Positions 8,105-16,084 are shown, numbered from the stretch's first letter. The stretch is 64,000 bases of DNA from JBGLNJ01 sp041300525 (GCA_041300525.1 JBGLNJ010000001.1:248001-312000), one strand, 5' to 3'. The notes: generated by a model from the sequence alone, not told the origin. Program-made: numbers and translations.

Positions 8105-9241
8105 TCACTGACCACTACTTCCCGGCAACGTGAGCAGCCACAAGTTCCGATCCTCGCTGTTGACGTAGACGACGTGCCGACCATCCGGCGAGATGCGCCA
8201 ATCGCCATTGAGGATTTGCAGCGGCGTCGTCGCCGCGTCGGTCAACTTGCGGCTGTTGCCGGATGCCGCATCCACTTCCAACACCTCAAATGGCTTGTCG
8301 CTTGACGCGCGCATGGAGATGACCAGCAAGCGCGCATCGTCGCGCCACTGATACGCGCCCCACATCTCCAACCGGCGCGCCCGTGATCCGTCCATGCGCT
8401 GCACCCAGATGCCGTTGCGCGACTTGTCCGCGTCGAAGCTGACGTAATAGGCAAGCCACGTTCCATCCTTCGACATGCTCATGCCCGAGAGTCGCTCGGC
8501 GGTGACCAGCGTGGTCGTCACATTGGTGGTGAGATCGAGCACGGTCAAGGTGCGCTCGCGCACATCCAGCGATGGCCGCCCCAGGTACATCAGCTTCAAA
8601 CCGCGTGGCAGCCAACCGACGAGTCCCCCGCCGTACACTCGCGTGATGCGGACAGGCTTTTTCTCATTGACGTCGGCGACGTACAAATCGCTGGGACGCT
8701 GGTCATACGGCCCGGTGATGTCGGGATCGTTGTCCCAGGCCACGTGTTGGTTATCGGGCGCAAAGTCAATCGGCAATATTCCGGCAAGCGCCCACTTTTC
8801 GCCGGTGCTCGGCTTTTCGATCACCGTCGCGAAATCGTCGGGGTACGCGATCAAGCTGCGATCCGGCGAGTAAAGGCCGAGTCGCCCGCTCCACTGCGCC
8901 GGCTTGATCGCTCCCGTCAGAATGTCCACGGCGTAAATCCCGGCGGGGGTGTTCTCCGAAGGCTTGTCAATGAACAAGACCTGGCGTGAATCGGGCGACC
9001 AGCCTGGATTCACGCAACAGCCGCCCGTGGTCAACTGGGTGAGTTGAGGCGTGGGTGTGGTCGTCGCCGTCGGCGCGGGGCGGGGCGTCGAGGTGGGCTG
9101 TGGCGTCGCCGTGGATGTTGCGGTTGCCGTCGGCGTCAGCGTTGCGGCGACGAGCGGCTTGTCTGGCGGGGCAGTTCGAGCGCACGCGGCCAACAGCAGG
9201 CCGGACAGGAATAAAAGCGCGATAACCGTTTTGATTTTCAT
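8105..9241 (-). CDS. Lipoprotein with TolB/WD40-like beta-propeller
   Basis: 378 residues from ATG 9241, which overlaps the stop of the M23 peptidase gene (ATGA); an upstream in-frame start is inside that gene. Residues 1-19 are a lipoprotein signal with lipobox L-A-A-C19, followed by a Thr/Pro-rich stalk (about 25-70). The rest repeats the propeller blade pattern S-P-D-x-R/x-V-x-Y (for example P-G-W-S-P-D-S-R and R-I-S-P-D-G-R-H), as in TolB and WD40-like PD40 proteins. Likely an outer-surface protein-binding lipoprotein, co-expressed with the cell-wall peptidase. Function beyond that is unknown. Confidence 0.8.
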   Translation of the reverse strand: MKIKTVIALLFLSGLLLAACARTAPPDKPLVAATLTPTATATSTATPQPTSTPRPAPTATTTPTPQLTQLTTGGCCVNPGWSPDSRQVLFIDKPSENTPAGIYAVDILTGAIKPAQWSGRLGLYSPDRSLIAYPDDFATVIEKPSTGEKWALAGILPIDFAPDNQHVAWDNDPDITGPYDQRPSDLYVADVNEKKPVRITRVYGGGLVGWLPRGLKLMYLGRPSLDVRERTLTVLDLTTNVTTTLVTAERLSGMSMSKDGTWLAYYVSFDADKSRNGIWVQRMDGSRARRLEMWGAYQWRDDARLLVISMRASSDKPFEVLEVDAASGNSRKLTDAATTPLQILNGDWRISPDGRHVVYVNSEDRNLWLLTLPGSSGQ

Positions 9242-9936
9242 CTTCGCCGATACCAATCGGGCGGCCAGGCTTCCGGGTAGTTGTTGAGCAGCGGGCCGCC
9301 AAACTGCGTCTTGGGTTGATCGTCGGGATACTGCCACCGGCGCGGGTCGGCCAGGTCGCGTTCAAAGCCGCGCTGGTATGGGCCGATGAGCGCGAGCGAG
9401 TCCCAGTCGGCGTCAATCAATGTGATGGGGTTGTAGGCCATCAGATAATTGGGGCTGCGGATTTCGAGGTGCAGGTGCGGCGCAGAGTGGCACGTGCCGA
9501 ACGAGTCGCCGCTGAGGCCCACGATCTGCCCCTTGTTCACGCGCTGGCCCACAGACAACTTGGAACGCTCGACCAAGTGACCGTACAGCGCGGCGTACCC
9601 GGCGTCGAGTTGCAGCATGAGGTTGTGCGGCAGCGACCCATGCTCCGGCGCGTCCACCTTGGCGACCACACCATTGCCGATGGCGATCACAAGCGTTCCG
9701 CACGGCGCGGCTAGGTCAATGCCAAAGTGCAGTCCCTGGCCGGCGCGGTAAATGATGTCGCGTTGATTATAGGCGCCGGTGGTATTGCCGTAAAGCTGCC
9801 CCAGGTACCACGAGTTGGGGCCGGGCGGATCGGCAAACGGCAAGCCGAACGGCCGCGGGGGACCCGCAGCCACCGCCGGTTGAGCCAGCGCCATCATCAT
9901 CAGCAGCAACACGATCAATTTGTACACATGTTTCAT
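9238..9936 (-). CDS. Secreted M23-family (LytM) metallopeptidase
   Basis: 232 residues, ATG with GGGAG upstream. Signal peptide about 1-23 (ends A-V-A-A). The LytM domain shows both zinc motifs: H70-x3-D74 (H-F-G-I-D) and H154-x-H156 (H-L-H-L-E), plus the G-H-L segment at 119-121. M23 enzymes cut peptide cross-links in peptidoglycan or act as wall-binding scaffolds; all metal ligands are intact here, so activity is plausible. It is followed by, and translationally coupled to, a propeller lipoprotein. Confidence 0.92.
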   Translation of the reverse strand: MKHVYKLIVLLLMMMALAQPAVAAGPPRPFGLPFADPPGPNSWYLGQLYGNTTGAYNQRDIIYRAGQGLHFGIDLAAPCGTLVIAIGNGVVAKVDAPEHGSLPHNLMLQLDAGYAALYGHLVERSKLSVGQRVNKGQIVGLSGDSFGTCHSAPHLHLEIRSPNYLMAYNPITLIDADWDSLALIGPYQRGFERDLADPRRWQYPDDQPKTQFGGPLLNNYPEAWPPDWYRRR

Positions 9937-9957
9937 AGCACTCCCACATTAACGACA

Positions 9958-9987
9958 GCGCCGGGCTGATGTTCATTCGCCCGGCGC
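9958..9987. other. Hairpin between two minus-strand genes
   Basis: Nine-base arms GCGCCGGGC (9958-9966) and GCCCGGCGC (9979-9987) with a 12-base loop. It lies downstream of the deoxyribosyltransferase-like gene and upstream of the M23 gene. No T-run follows on the minus strand, so it may be a weak terminator or an mRNA stabiliser. Confidence 0.45.
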
Positions 9988-10022
9988 AAAGATGTTGTCT
10001 GTGATGGCGGCAGCAACTTGTC

Positions 10023-10448
10023 TTATCGAGTGACGGCAGCCTCGAATTCGCCGCAATCCACAAACTGCACGAACTCGTCCAGCGTGGCAAACACTCGTTG
10101 CGAAAGAAACTTGACGACCCAGTTTTCGGCCAGGGGCGAGATGGTGAAAACGTGAGCGCCAGCCTTGAACGCTTGCCACATCTCGATGGCTGTGCCCATG
10201 CTGGCTTCCGGCACGTAGGCGACGAGAACATCCGCCGTCGCCGCCATGTCGTTCAACCCCAAGTACACTTGCCGTCCCTGGTCGTCGTCATAGTTGACGC
10301 TATCCGGGTGAAGCGCCCACGGGTCCAAGATGTCCGCGTCGGGCAGGCGCGCGCGAATGGCCGACGCGATGCGCTCTCGATAGTCCTGGCTTTCAATGCC
10401 ATTACCGCGCCGCGAGCCTTGCATGATACCGGCGATAAAGATTCTCAT
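10023..10448 (-). CDS. Nucleoside 2-deoxyribosyltransferase-like protein
   Basis: 141 residues from ATG 10448 (a GTG directly upstream is also possible). The N-terminal F-I-A-G-I strand, D-P-W, the N-D segment and the P-E-A-S-M-G-T-A-I-E-M-W segment match the Rossmann-like nucleoside 2-deoxyribosyltransferase fold, where a Glu in the last motif is the catalytic nucleophile. Family members exchange or hydrolyse nucleobases of deoxynucleosides, or are regulatory relatives. No pathway neighbour identifies a substrate. Confidence in the fold is moderate to good, in the exact reaction low. Confidence 0.7.
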   Translation of the reverse strand: MRIFIAGIMQGSRRGNGIESQDYRERIASAIRARLPDADILDPWALHPDSVNYDDDQGRQVYLGLNDMAATADVLVAYVPEASMGTAIEMWQAFKAGAHVFTISPLAENWVVKFLSQRVFATLDEFVQFVDCGEFEAAVTR

Positions 10449-10490
10449 CACTCGACACGACCTCTGGAATCGAAATTCAAATGAGGCATG

Positions 10491-10697
10491 CTACCGAACA
10501 CTTTGAATTAACTTCATATCTACTCGAAGCAAGTCGTTTACCAAATCCTGAACGTCAACTTTTTTCTGTTCTGCTATCTTGCTCAAGAAATCGTTGACAT
10601 CAGGTTCGAGATAGACGGGGAAGCTAAAAACTGCATCGGGATGGTAAAACTTGCCGCGTTCAGCCTTTGAAAAATCGTATTCAGCTTCGTAACGCAA
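10491..10697 (-). CDS. Small antitoxin-like protein (orphan)
   Basis: 68 residues starting at TTG with GAGGTGGAG upstream; an in-frame stop lies just before, so no earlier start exists. The Y-D-F-S-K-A-E-R-G-K-F-Y start, a conserved P-V-Y-L segment and a helical C-terminus resemble short ribbon-helix-helix-like antitoxins of type II systems. No toxin partner is adjacent: the 148 bases upstream hold only a 36-codon frame with no recognisable similarity. It may be a relic or act in trans. Confidence 0.55.
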   Translation of the reverse strand: MRYEAEYDFSKAERGKFYHPDAVFSFPVYLEPDVNDFLSKIAEQKKVDVQDLVNDLLRVDMKLIQSVR

Positions 10698-10845
10698 ATC
10701 TCCACCTCATCATGCAGCGCATCCGGCTGGGTAGAGCCACGAGCGAGCGTTATTGATCTGGCTCTCTATGGTGCAGCCTAATTCTCCGACTGGATGTGTC
10801 TCGCCAATCGTAACGCTCATGGCTTGGATCCGATGGGAAAACCTA

Positions 10846-11085
10846 TCATCCTCCCGCGACCGGGGGGAACAGACGCACCGCGTCACCCTCTGAAAGAACA
10901 GTGTCCAACGTGCTCTGCTTGTCATTGACAAAGACTGCGTGGATCATGTCGGTTGGCACGCCAAGCGCAATGGCTGCGTCGCGCGCGGTGGCCCCCTCCG
11001 GCAGAGTTGCCTCGACCACGTCGCCCTGAAAGCCGGCCGGCCGGTAGCGCCGCAAGATCGCCTGAAGCCGGACGCCGACTTTCAT
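10846..11085 (-). CDS. ThiS/MoaD-like sulphur-carrier protein
   Basis: 79 residues, ATG overlapping the stop of the preceding gene (ATGA), which rejects a longer frame. It has the beta-grasp size and ends in Gly-Gly (V-A-G-G), the tail that is adenylated and thiocarboxylated in ThiS, MoaD and related carriers. Internal segments L-P-E-G-A-T and V-N-D-K-Q match the family pattern. No E1-like activating enzyme or thiazole/molybdopterin synthase is nearby; its only operon partner is an uncharacterised protein. Confidence 0.82.
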   Translation of the reverse strand: MKVGVRLQAILRRYRPAGFQGDVVEATLPEGATARDAAIALGVPTDMIHAVFVNDKQSTLDTVLSEGDAVRLFPPVAGG

Positions 11086-11537
11086 CCGGCGCTCTCTGCG
11101 GCCGGGCGCAGTCCCTTGTAGACGTTCTTGCCGCTGATGGTTTTGAGGATCAGCTCCGCATTTTTGCCGATGCGTTCCCCCAGCTCGCGCGGACTCTTGG
11201 GCTGGTTGTCGTTGACGAGGAACACGCGAAAGACCGCGTCTACGACGGACGTTTGGTCGGTGATATAGTCGGGCTGCTGGCTGCAATGCAAGCGCAACTG
11301 GTAGAGGATGCCGTCCATCGGCTTGACTTCAGCGATCTGAGGGTCTACCCAATCAATGGTCGTGTCGGCCAAAGACTCGGCGTACATTTCACGATGGACC
11401 GCGCACAAGTGGCTCCTGAGGTACACGCGCAAATCGCGGTCGGCCTTGTTCCACCAGTCGAAATCAATGTGGTAGGGCGTATCCGGGTTGGGCTTGATGA
11501 ACCGCGAAACTTTGAGCGCAGGCACAGGGTTGATCAT
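11082..11537 (-). CDS. Conserved hypothetical protein coupled to the ThiS/MoaD-like carrier
   Basis: 151 residues; the second ATG (11537) has AAAGGA at a proper distance, whereas the first ATG (11543) sits directly on it. The sequence has D-F-D-W-W, D-W-V-D-P and L-x-L-H-C segments and reads as a soluble globular protein. I do not recognise a named family. Its stop overlaps the start of the sulphur-carrier gene, so they are translated together; a role as target or partner of the carrier is inference. Confidence 0.65.
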   Translation of the reverse strand: MINPVPALKVSRFIKPNPDTPYHIDFDWWNKADRDLRVYLRSHLCAVHREMYAESLADTTIDWVDPQIAEVKPMDGILYQLRLHCSQQPDYITDQTSVVDAVFRVFLVNDNQPKSPRELGERIGKNAELILKTISGKNVYKGLRPAAESAG

Positions 11538-11678
11538 GGACATTCCTTTAGCAACCGCTCAGTCGCCCTGCCGACCCGATTGGCTACGCCAATCGTGGCC
11601 GCCGGGCGTGCGAAGGGTGAGCAGCTACTTGCAAGATGGCGGAATTATACCATTGTTCGCAGAGGCTCTCAACTGAAT

Positions 11679-11699
11679 GGCCGGGCAAAAAGCCCGGCC
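11679..11699. terminator. Hairpin, possible terminator
   Basis: GGCCGGGC, loop AAAAA, GCCCGGCC, then TGTTATTTT on the plus strand. It lies between the end of the corrinoid gene and the start of the next minus gene. The T-rich tail is on the plus side, so its use as a terminator for the minus-strand genes is uncertain. Confidence 0.4.
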
Positions 11700-11745
11700 T
11701 GTTATTTTCCCGATAAACTGTGAGACGACCCGTGCGAGAGGAAGG

Positions 11746-12441
11746 TCACTCGCGGGCGACCCAATACCCGTTGCCGACGGCTTTGAACGCAGGGTGTGTG
11801 ACCATCTCGGCGAACACCGGCCCCGGCGGGACGCGCCGCAGAATGTTCACGGCGCTATAGAGCGTCTTGGCATGCACAGTGCCCTGCGGAGAAAGCCGCG
11901 CCAGTTGCGGGAACAAGTCTTGGATCAGGTCTGCTAACGGGCGGCGCTGCTCTTCGAGCCGCACCCACACATCGTCTACGCTGGCGGGATTATCCACGGC
12001 GGCCACCATCAACTCGTCGTACTCGCACGTCATCTGCCGCTTGAGCATTTCAAAGATCAGCTTGCCATCTCTGACCGTCGCCACGCTGGCCGTGAGCATC
12101 GTGCCGACGAGCGTCTTGCCGATTTCGTGAATGTCGCCTTTGACGGTGCCGAGCACGACTTTGCCCAGCATCTTGCGCTCTGTGCCAGTGCGCTGCATCT
12201 CCGGCTCCAGCACGGCGACGGCGGCCTTCATCGCCTCGCCCGCCATCACCAAATCGGGCAGGAACATGTCGCCGCAGCCATATTGCTTGCCCACCTCGTT
12301 GACGCCCAGGACAAAGCCCTGATTGATCGCGTCGAGTGGCGCGATGCCTTGCGCCAATGCCTGCTGCGCGAGCGCACCCGCTTGATCGGCGTCACCCTCG
12401 ATGACGCTTTGAGCCATGGCTTTGAACAGTTCTTCGGACAT
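11746..12441 (-). CDS. Corrinoid-binding protein, truncated and joined to an unrelated C-terminus
   Basis: 231 residues from ATG 12441 with AGGAG upstream (a TTG extension falls in a hairpin). Residues 1-85 are the helical cap of methyltransferase corrinoid proteins, followed by V-V-L-G-T-V-K-G-D-I-H105-E-I-G, the D-x-H-x-x-G axial-ligand motif. Normal relatives then continue through a full Rossmann B12 domain with a later G-x-S motif; here similarity stops at about residue 119 (G-T-M-L-T-A-S) and the remaining ~110 residues are an unrelated, mostly helical sequence I do not recognise. The cofactor pocket is therefore incomplete and the protein may not hold cobalamin. Looks like an in-frame deletion fusion. 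Confidence 0.75.
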   Translation of the reverse strand: MSEELFKAMAQSVIEGDADQAGALAQQALAQGIAPLDAINQGFVLGVNEVGKQYGCGDMFLPDLVMAGEAMKAAVAVLEPEMQRTGTERKMLGKVVLGTVKGDIHEIGKTLVGTMLTASVATVRDGKLIFEMLKRQMTCEYDELMVAAVDNPASVDDVWVRLEEQRRPLADLIQDLFPQLARLSPQGTVHAKTLYSAVNILRRVPPGPVFAEMVTHPAFKAVGNGYWVARE

Positions 12442-12457
12442 TTTATTCTCCTGTGAA

Positions 12458-12490
12458 GACAAACGACGAAGGATTTCTTCGTCGTTTGTC
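12458..12490. repeat. 14-bp inverted repeat, TTCGTC-type family
   Basis: GACAAACGACGAAG (12458-12471) and its exact complement (12477-12490) around a 5-base loop, followed by TTTCGTCATTTCAC. It lies just upstream of the corrinoid gene ribosome site and downstream of the glycosidase-like gene. The same stutter of TTCGTC-like units recurs inside the large membrane gene near 57450-57490. Could act as an attenuator or be a dispersed repeat. Confidence 0.75.
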
Positions 12491-12522
12491 TTTCGTCATT
12501 TCACTGAATACTGATCACTGAC

Positions 12523-15500
12523 TCATCGTGTTCCCAACACCGCATGAAGCGAATCGCACGCGGGGCAACTGTTGCCGGGCCGGATGATGGCGTAACCGGC
12601 CTGGGGATCCTCGCCCCAGTAGTCAAAGTCCACGTTGAAGACGATGATGAGCCGCACCTTGCCCGAGTTGGCAGAGAGGCTGGCGGCTTCGGCCAACCAC
12701 TGCGCCTGCTGCCCCACGGTCGTACTCTGCGCCCAGGCGAACCCGCCCGGCAATTTGCCATAGCCTTCCGGCGTGAGGTAACCCATCTCGGTAAAGCACA
12801 GCTTGCGCGCGCCTCCAAAGGCGTTAAAGTACGTATTGACCATGCCCCAAAAGTAGCGAGTATAGTGCTCGGAGCGCGGGTCGCCGCTGGTCTGGTTCGG
12901 GCTGATGATGCCTTCGTTGTAGTGGATGCCAACGCAGTCCATGTAGGCTGCCGCGCCGGCCGCCGCCATGCCGGCCACGAAGGGCGCATCGTCACAGCCA
13001 GCCCCCGCGCAGCCGCCAAAGTAGCCGGTGGGCGCGGGCGCGCCGCTGACGACCATCACGTTAGGATTGGCGTTCTTGATGGCGACGTAAGCTTGCTTCA
13101 ATAGCTCGGTGTAGGTGGCGGGATTGATCGCGCCATTCTGCCATTCGCGGTCAATGTTCTCTTCATTCCAAACTTCGATGGCATCCGGCCCAAGCTTGGC
13201 CAGTTCGCCAACGAACGCGGCATACGCCGGAAAGTTGGCCGGATTGGCTGCCGCAGGCGAACCCAACACGCTCAACAGAACTTTGAAACCCTTGTTGTGC
13301 GCGTCGGCGATGCGCCCCGCTTCTCCCGCCGGTGAATCGCCCGGCCCCCAGCGCGTTTGGTGCTTGACCCAATTCATTCCGGCAAAGTGCATCTTGTCCG
13401 GGAATCCAAAGCCATTCACCTGTCCGCCCAACTCAAACCCACCGGCCGTCCCAGCCGGGACAGGAGGAGGCGGAGCGTTGCTCGGCGGGGCAGGCTGCGC
13501 CGGTGAGTTGGGTTGTGCCGGTGAGCTAGGTTGTGGCGCGGCAGCCGGTACGTTGGCTAGCGGCTGTCCGGCGACGATGAGGACCGTCATCGGCTCGCCG
13601 AACAGGTTGCCCTTGTCGTCCATCAGCCGCCAGGTGGCCTTGATTTTGTCGTCCTTGTCCGGCGATTTCATATTCACGCTGACGTCAACCGTGTCGCCGA
13701 TTTTGACCGCGCCCACCTTGACGTTCTCGGGCGTGTTCATCTTTTCGCCGGAGGCGTACGCCGCCAGCGTTCCGGCGGGCCAGTCGCACGAGCCGACGTT
13801 GCGAATCTTCCAGGTCTTGACAAAGTCCTTGTTCTTGTCGAACTGGGAATTGTCGGGCACGGTCACGTCGGAGACGAATTTGGCGTCGGGGCATTTGTCG
13901 GTCATGCCGGGGGCCAAGGTGGCACTCGCTTGCGGCGTGAGGGTGGGCGTAGGCTCGGGCGTGGGAGTGGGAGTGGGCGGCGCCACGTTGATCGCCAACT
14001 CGCCGCGCGTGGCGCTGCCTGGCAGCGCTGCTGCAATCGTATAGTTATCCGGATCCGGCGGCGCCGTCCAGACAAAGGTCGTGTCTGTCAGCGTCGTCGT
14101 GCCGCCGGGCAACTGCGCGCCGGCCGAGTTGCGCACGGTCCACACAACCTTGAGTGGCGCCGGAACCGCCGCGATGGCCTGGGCCTGGTATTGCTCCAGC
14201 GCGACCCATACGCCCGGATCTTGCGCGGAAGTGAAAAGCTCTTTGACCGACGCGCCGCGCAGATTGAATCGCTGCGCCAAGTTTAGCTTTTGCGCCAGCG
14301 CCGCGCCCGTGTTGATCCAGATGGTGCTGGTGGTGCCATCGGTGTTAGTGAGAGTGTAGCGGTAGGTGTGTGAGGCCTCGTCGAGTTCCACGCCTGGTGT
14401 TTCGCCCAGCGCCAACGTCACCTGCGCGCCTGGGAACACTTCCGATACCACCGGCGAGGTGATGGACTTGAACGGTTTGAGCGCTTCCTCGTATGAGATC
14501 AGTTGCAGCGCGTTGCCGGTCTGCTTGATGCTGGAAGCGGAGAACGCCACCTGCAGCTTTTGGCGGCTCACTTTTCCCACTGCCCACTGCAACATCTTTT
14601 CGACGCGGCGGCTGTTGGTGAAAGCAGCCGGGTCGCTCGGCGCGTCCACCTGCACCACGTCGGCCACGGCACCGATGGCTCGCCAATCATAACCGGCAGT
14701 GTCCCACTCATCGCCTTGCTGCACAGGCGCGGGGACGGCGACGACCAGTTGCTTTTGGTTCTTGTGAAGCGCGGCGGCCAGATCGGAGACGAAGTGAGCG
14801 TACGCTTCGCTCGAATCGGCGGTGAGGCCTCGATAGTCCACGACGACGCCGGTGTACTTGGCCTGCGTGGCAACGTCCGTCAACGCTTTGACGTGCGTGG
14901 CGCGCAGCCTGGCATCCGCCAAGACCTCTTCGACCATGCCAACATTCGCGGCTGCTTTGGGGGCCCAGTTGCGCGTGACGGCAAACATGGCGTGCGCGCT
15001 CTCTAGCGGCGGAGGCAACTCGGTGGGATCGCCTTGCAGTGTGCCGTCGTTGGAGATGAGGAAAGTCGGCACGGCAAACTCGTTAATGTCCGACAAGGCC
15101 CGGTCACTGGCCTGCGCATCGGCTGGCAGCTCTGCGCCAATGACGGGCACGAGCGGCGCGGTCTGCACGACCATCACGTTGGGCGGGAGTGCGTCGAGTT
15201 GCGCCACGATTGCAGCAATCGCGACGGCGTTTGAGGCGTCGGCGTGGCCGCCCACCCATTGCCAGTTCTTGCCGTTCCACGACACGAGGTCGAGTTGATT
15301 GGCTGTGCTCATATCCGATGACACGGGGACGCTCAGAACGACCGGCGATTTGTTAGCGCCGCACGTGTTCGTTTGATACATCGGCCCGACCGGCATCCAT
15401 TGCGCCGGAATGGCTTTGAGCGCCGCGATGGGCAGTTTGTCTTGCTCCACGCGGCTCAGCTTGAAGCGCAGCGGCGCGCTGTTCGTGTCAGCCAACGAAA

Positions 15501-15750
15501 TGTTCAATCCGTCCGGCCCCTCGGCTGCGGGCGATTTGGATGAGAGTTCCGTGCAGCCCAGCCACGAGAGGCGGGCCGGGACCTGAATCGGTGGCAAGAT
15601 CAGGATGCCGAATATCGCCAGGACAACAACGCCGATCACGGTCGCACGTAACACCGTGATACGCCCCGTCGGCGGCTCACCGAGTCTGCGCGCGCGTCGC
15701 AAGGACTCTGATGGCACAGGTGATTGGGGTGTGTCAGGTAGTTGTTCCAT
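12523..15750 (-). CDS. Membrane-anchored multidomain glycosidase-like protein (GH18-like, NBR1-Ig, clan-A GH)
   Basis: 1075 residues. Cytoplasmic N-tail, one membrane helix about 33-57, then outside domains. Residues about 260-410 resemble YaaH-type GH18 proteins, but where active members have D-F-E this has V-V-D305-Y-R307, so the catalytic Glu is missing. About 530-590 is an Ig-like segment, then a Thr/Pro linker, an NBR1-type Ig domain (about 620-727, W-K-I-R-N-V-G-S-C-D-W), a Pro-rich linker, and a C-terminal clan-A glycosidase-like barrel (about 770-1075) with acid/base candidate E863 in W-N-E-E-N and nucleophile candidate E988 in F-T-E-M-G. Likely a cell-surface carbohydrate-active protein; substrate unknown. 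Confidence 0.8.
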   Translation of the reverse strand: MEQLPDTPQSPVPSESLRRARRLGEPPTGRITVLRATVIGVVVLAIFGILILPPIQVPARLSWLGCTELSSKSPAAEGPDGLNISLADTNSAPLRFKLSRVEQDKLPIAALKAIPAQWMPVGPMYQTNTCGANKSPVVLSVPVSSDMSTANQLDLVSWNGKNWQWVGGHADASNAVAIAAIVAQLDALPPNVMVVQTAPLVPVIGAELPADAQASDRALSDINEFAVPTFLISNDGTLQGDPTELPPPLESAHAMFAVTRNWAPKAAANVGMVEEVLADARLRATHVKALTDVATQAKYTGVVVDYRGLTADSSEAYAHFVSDLAAALHKNQKQLVVAVPAPVQQGDEWDTAGYDWRAIGAVADVVQVDAPSDPAAFTNSRRVEKMLQWAVGKVSRQKLQVAFSASSIKQTGNALQLISYEEALKPFKSITSPVVSEVFPGAQVTLALGETPGVELDEASHTYRYTLTNTDGTTSTIWINTGAALAQKLNLAQRFNLRGASVKELFTSAQDPGVWVALEQYQAQAIAAVPAPLKVVWTVRNSAGAQLPGGTTTLTDTTFVWTAPPDPDNYTIAAALPGSATRGELAINVAPPTPTPTPEPTPTLTPQASATLAPGMTDKCPDAKFVSDVTVPDNSQFDKNKDFVKTWKIRNVGSCDWPAGTLAAYASGEKMNTPENVKVGAVKIGDTVDVSVNMKSPDKDDKIKATWRLMDDKGNLFGEPMTVLIVAGQPLANVPAAAPQPSSPAQPNSPAQPAPPSNAPPPPVPAGTAGGFELGGQVNGFGFPDKMHFAGMNWVKHQTRWGPGDSPAGEAGRIADAHNKGFKVLLSVLGSPAAANPANFPAYAAFVGELAKLGPDAIEVWNEENIDREWQNGAINPATYTELLKQAYVAIKNANPNVMVVSGAPAPTGYFGGCAGAGCDDAPFVAGMAAAGAAAYMDCVGIHYNEGIISPNQTSGDPRSEHYTRYFWGMVNTYFNAFGGARKLCFTEMGYLTPEGYGKLPGGFAWAQSTTVGQQAQWLAEAASLSANSGKVRLIIVFNVDFDYWGEDPQAGYAIIRPGNSCPACDSLHAVLGTR

Positions 15751-15869
15751 GCTGAGGAGTGACTCCTTTCAAACGAATGGCGGCTACTTTGGCCGCCAAG
15801 TACGGATTCATTCTAACGCAAGTGGTGGATTCTGGCAAATGACTGCTTCGAGTGACGGGTGACGGCGCG

Positions 15870-15895
15870 TAACCTCTCCGTAACGGGAGTGTAAC
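15870..15895 (+). promoter_or_regulatory. Triple TAAC direct repeats, 11-bp period (set 1)
   Basis: TAAC occurs at 15870, 15881 and 15892, exactly 11 bases apart, each with 7 bases between. An 11-bp tandem period is the hallmark of binding sites for OmpR/PhoB-type winged-helix response regulators. Lies in the divergent intergenic region between the glycosidase-like gene and the cohesin/dockerin cluster. Confidence 0.6.
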
Positions 15896-15972
15896 CGACA
15901 GGGGAGGACACTGCTCTCTTCCCCTGCCCGACGCCGTTTTGTCCGACGGGGGAAGGGCCGGGGAAGGGGGCG

Positions 15973-15998
15973 TAACTTGAATGTAACAAGATAGTAAC
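15973..15998 (+). promoter_or_regulatory. Triple TAAC direct repeats, 11-bp period (set 2)
   Basis: TAAC at 15973, 15984 and 15995, again with an exact 11-bp period, about 90 bases before the GTG start of the first cohesin/dockerin gene. Together with set 1 this makes six half-sites in 130 bases. The 334-base gap 15751-16084 holds no gene; apart from these repeats it has a G-rich stretch near 15950-15970 and the leader motif at 16029. Confidence 0.6.
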
Positions 15999-16028
15999 CC
16001 CCTTGCGACGAGAAATGATATAGACTAT

Positions 16029-16051
16029 ATCGGGATTACGGGCGGAAACGA
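16029..16051 (+). promoter_or_regulatory. 23-base leader motif shared by two cohesin/dockerin genes (copy 1)
   Basis: Starts ATCGGGATTACGGGCGG and differs by one base (T/C) from the copy at 17828-17850. Both copies follow a TAGACT and precede the start codon by 34 and 49 bases. Could be a promoter-proximal operator or a 5' UTR element; it matches no riboswitch consensus I know. Confidence 0.5.
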
Positions 16052-16084
16052 GATCACAGGCCTATTCGACTGAAGGAGACAATT

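Noticed and set aside
10710..10820. 36-codon minus-strand frame just before the orphan antitoxin-like gene
   Set aside because: Too short, no family similarity and no clear ribosome site; not enough to call a toxin partner.
13930..14020. Thr/Pro-rich coding repeats as mobile or regulatory repeats
   Set aside because: They encode extracellular linkers in correct frame with many codon variants, as expected for linker peptides and not for DNA-level elements.
16029..16084. Leader motif as a riboswitch
   Set aside because: No match to any riboswitch consensus that I know and no terminator or sequestering stem between it and the start codon.
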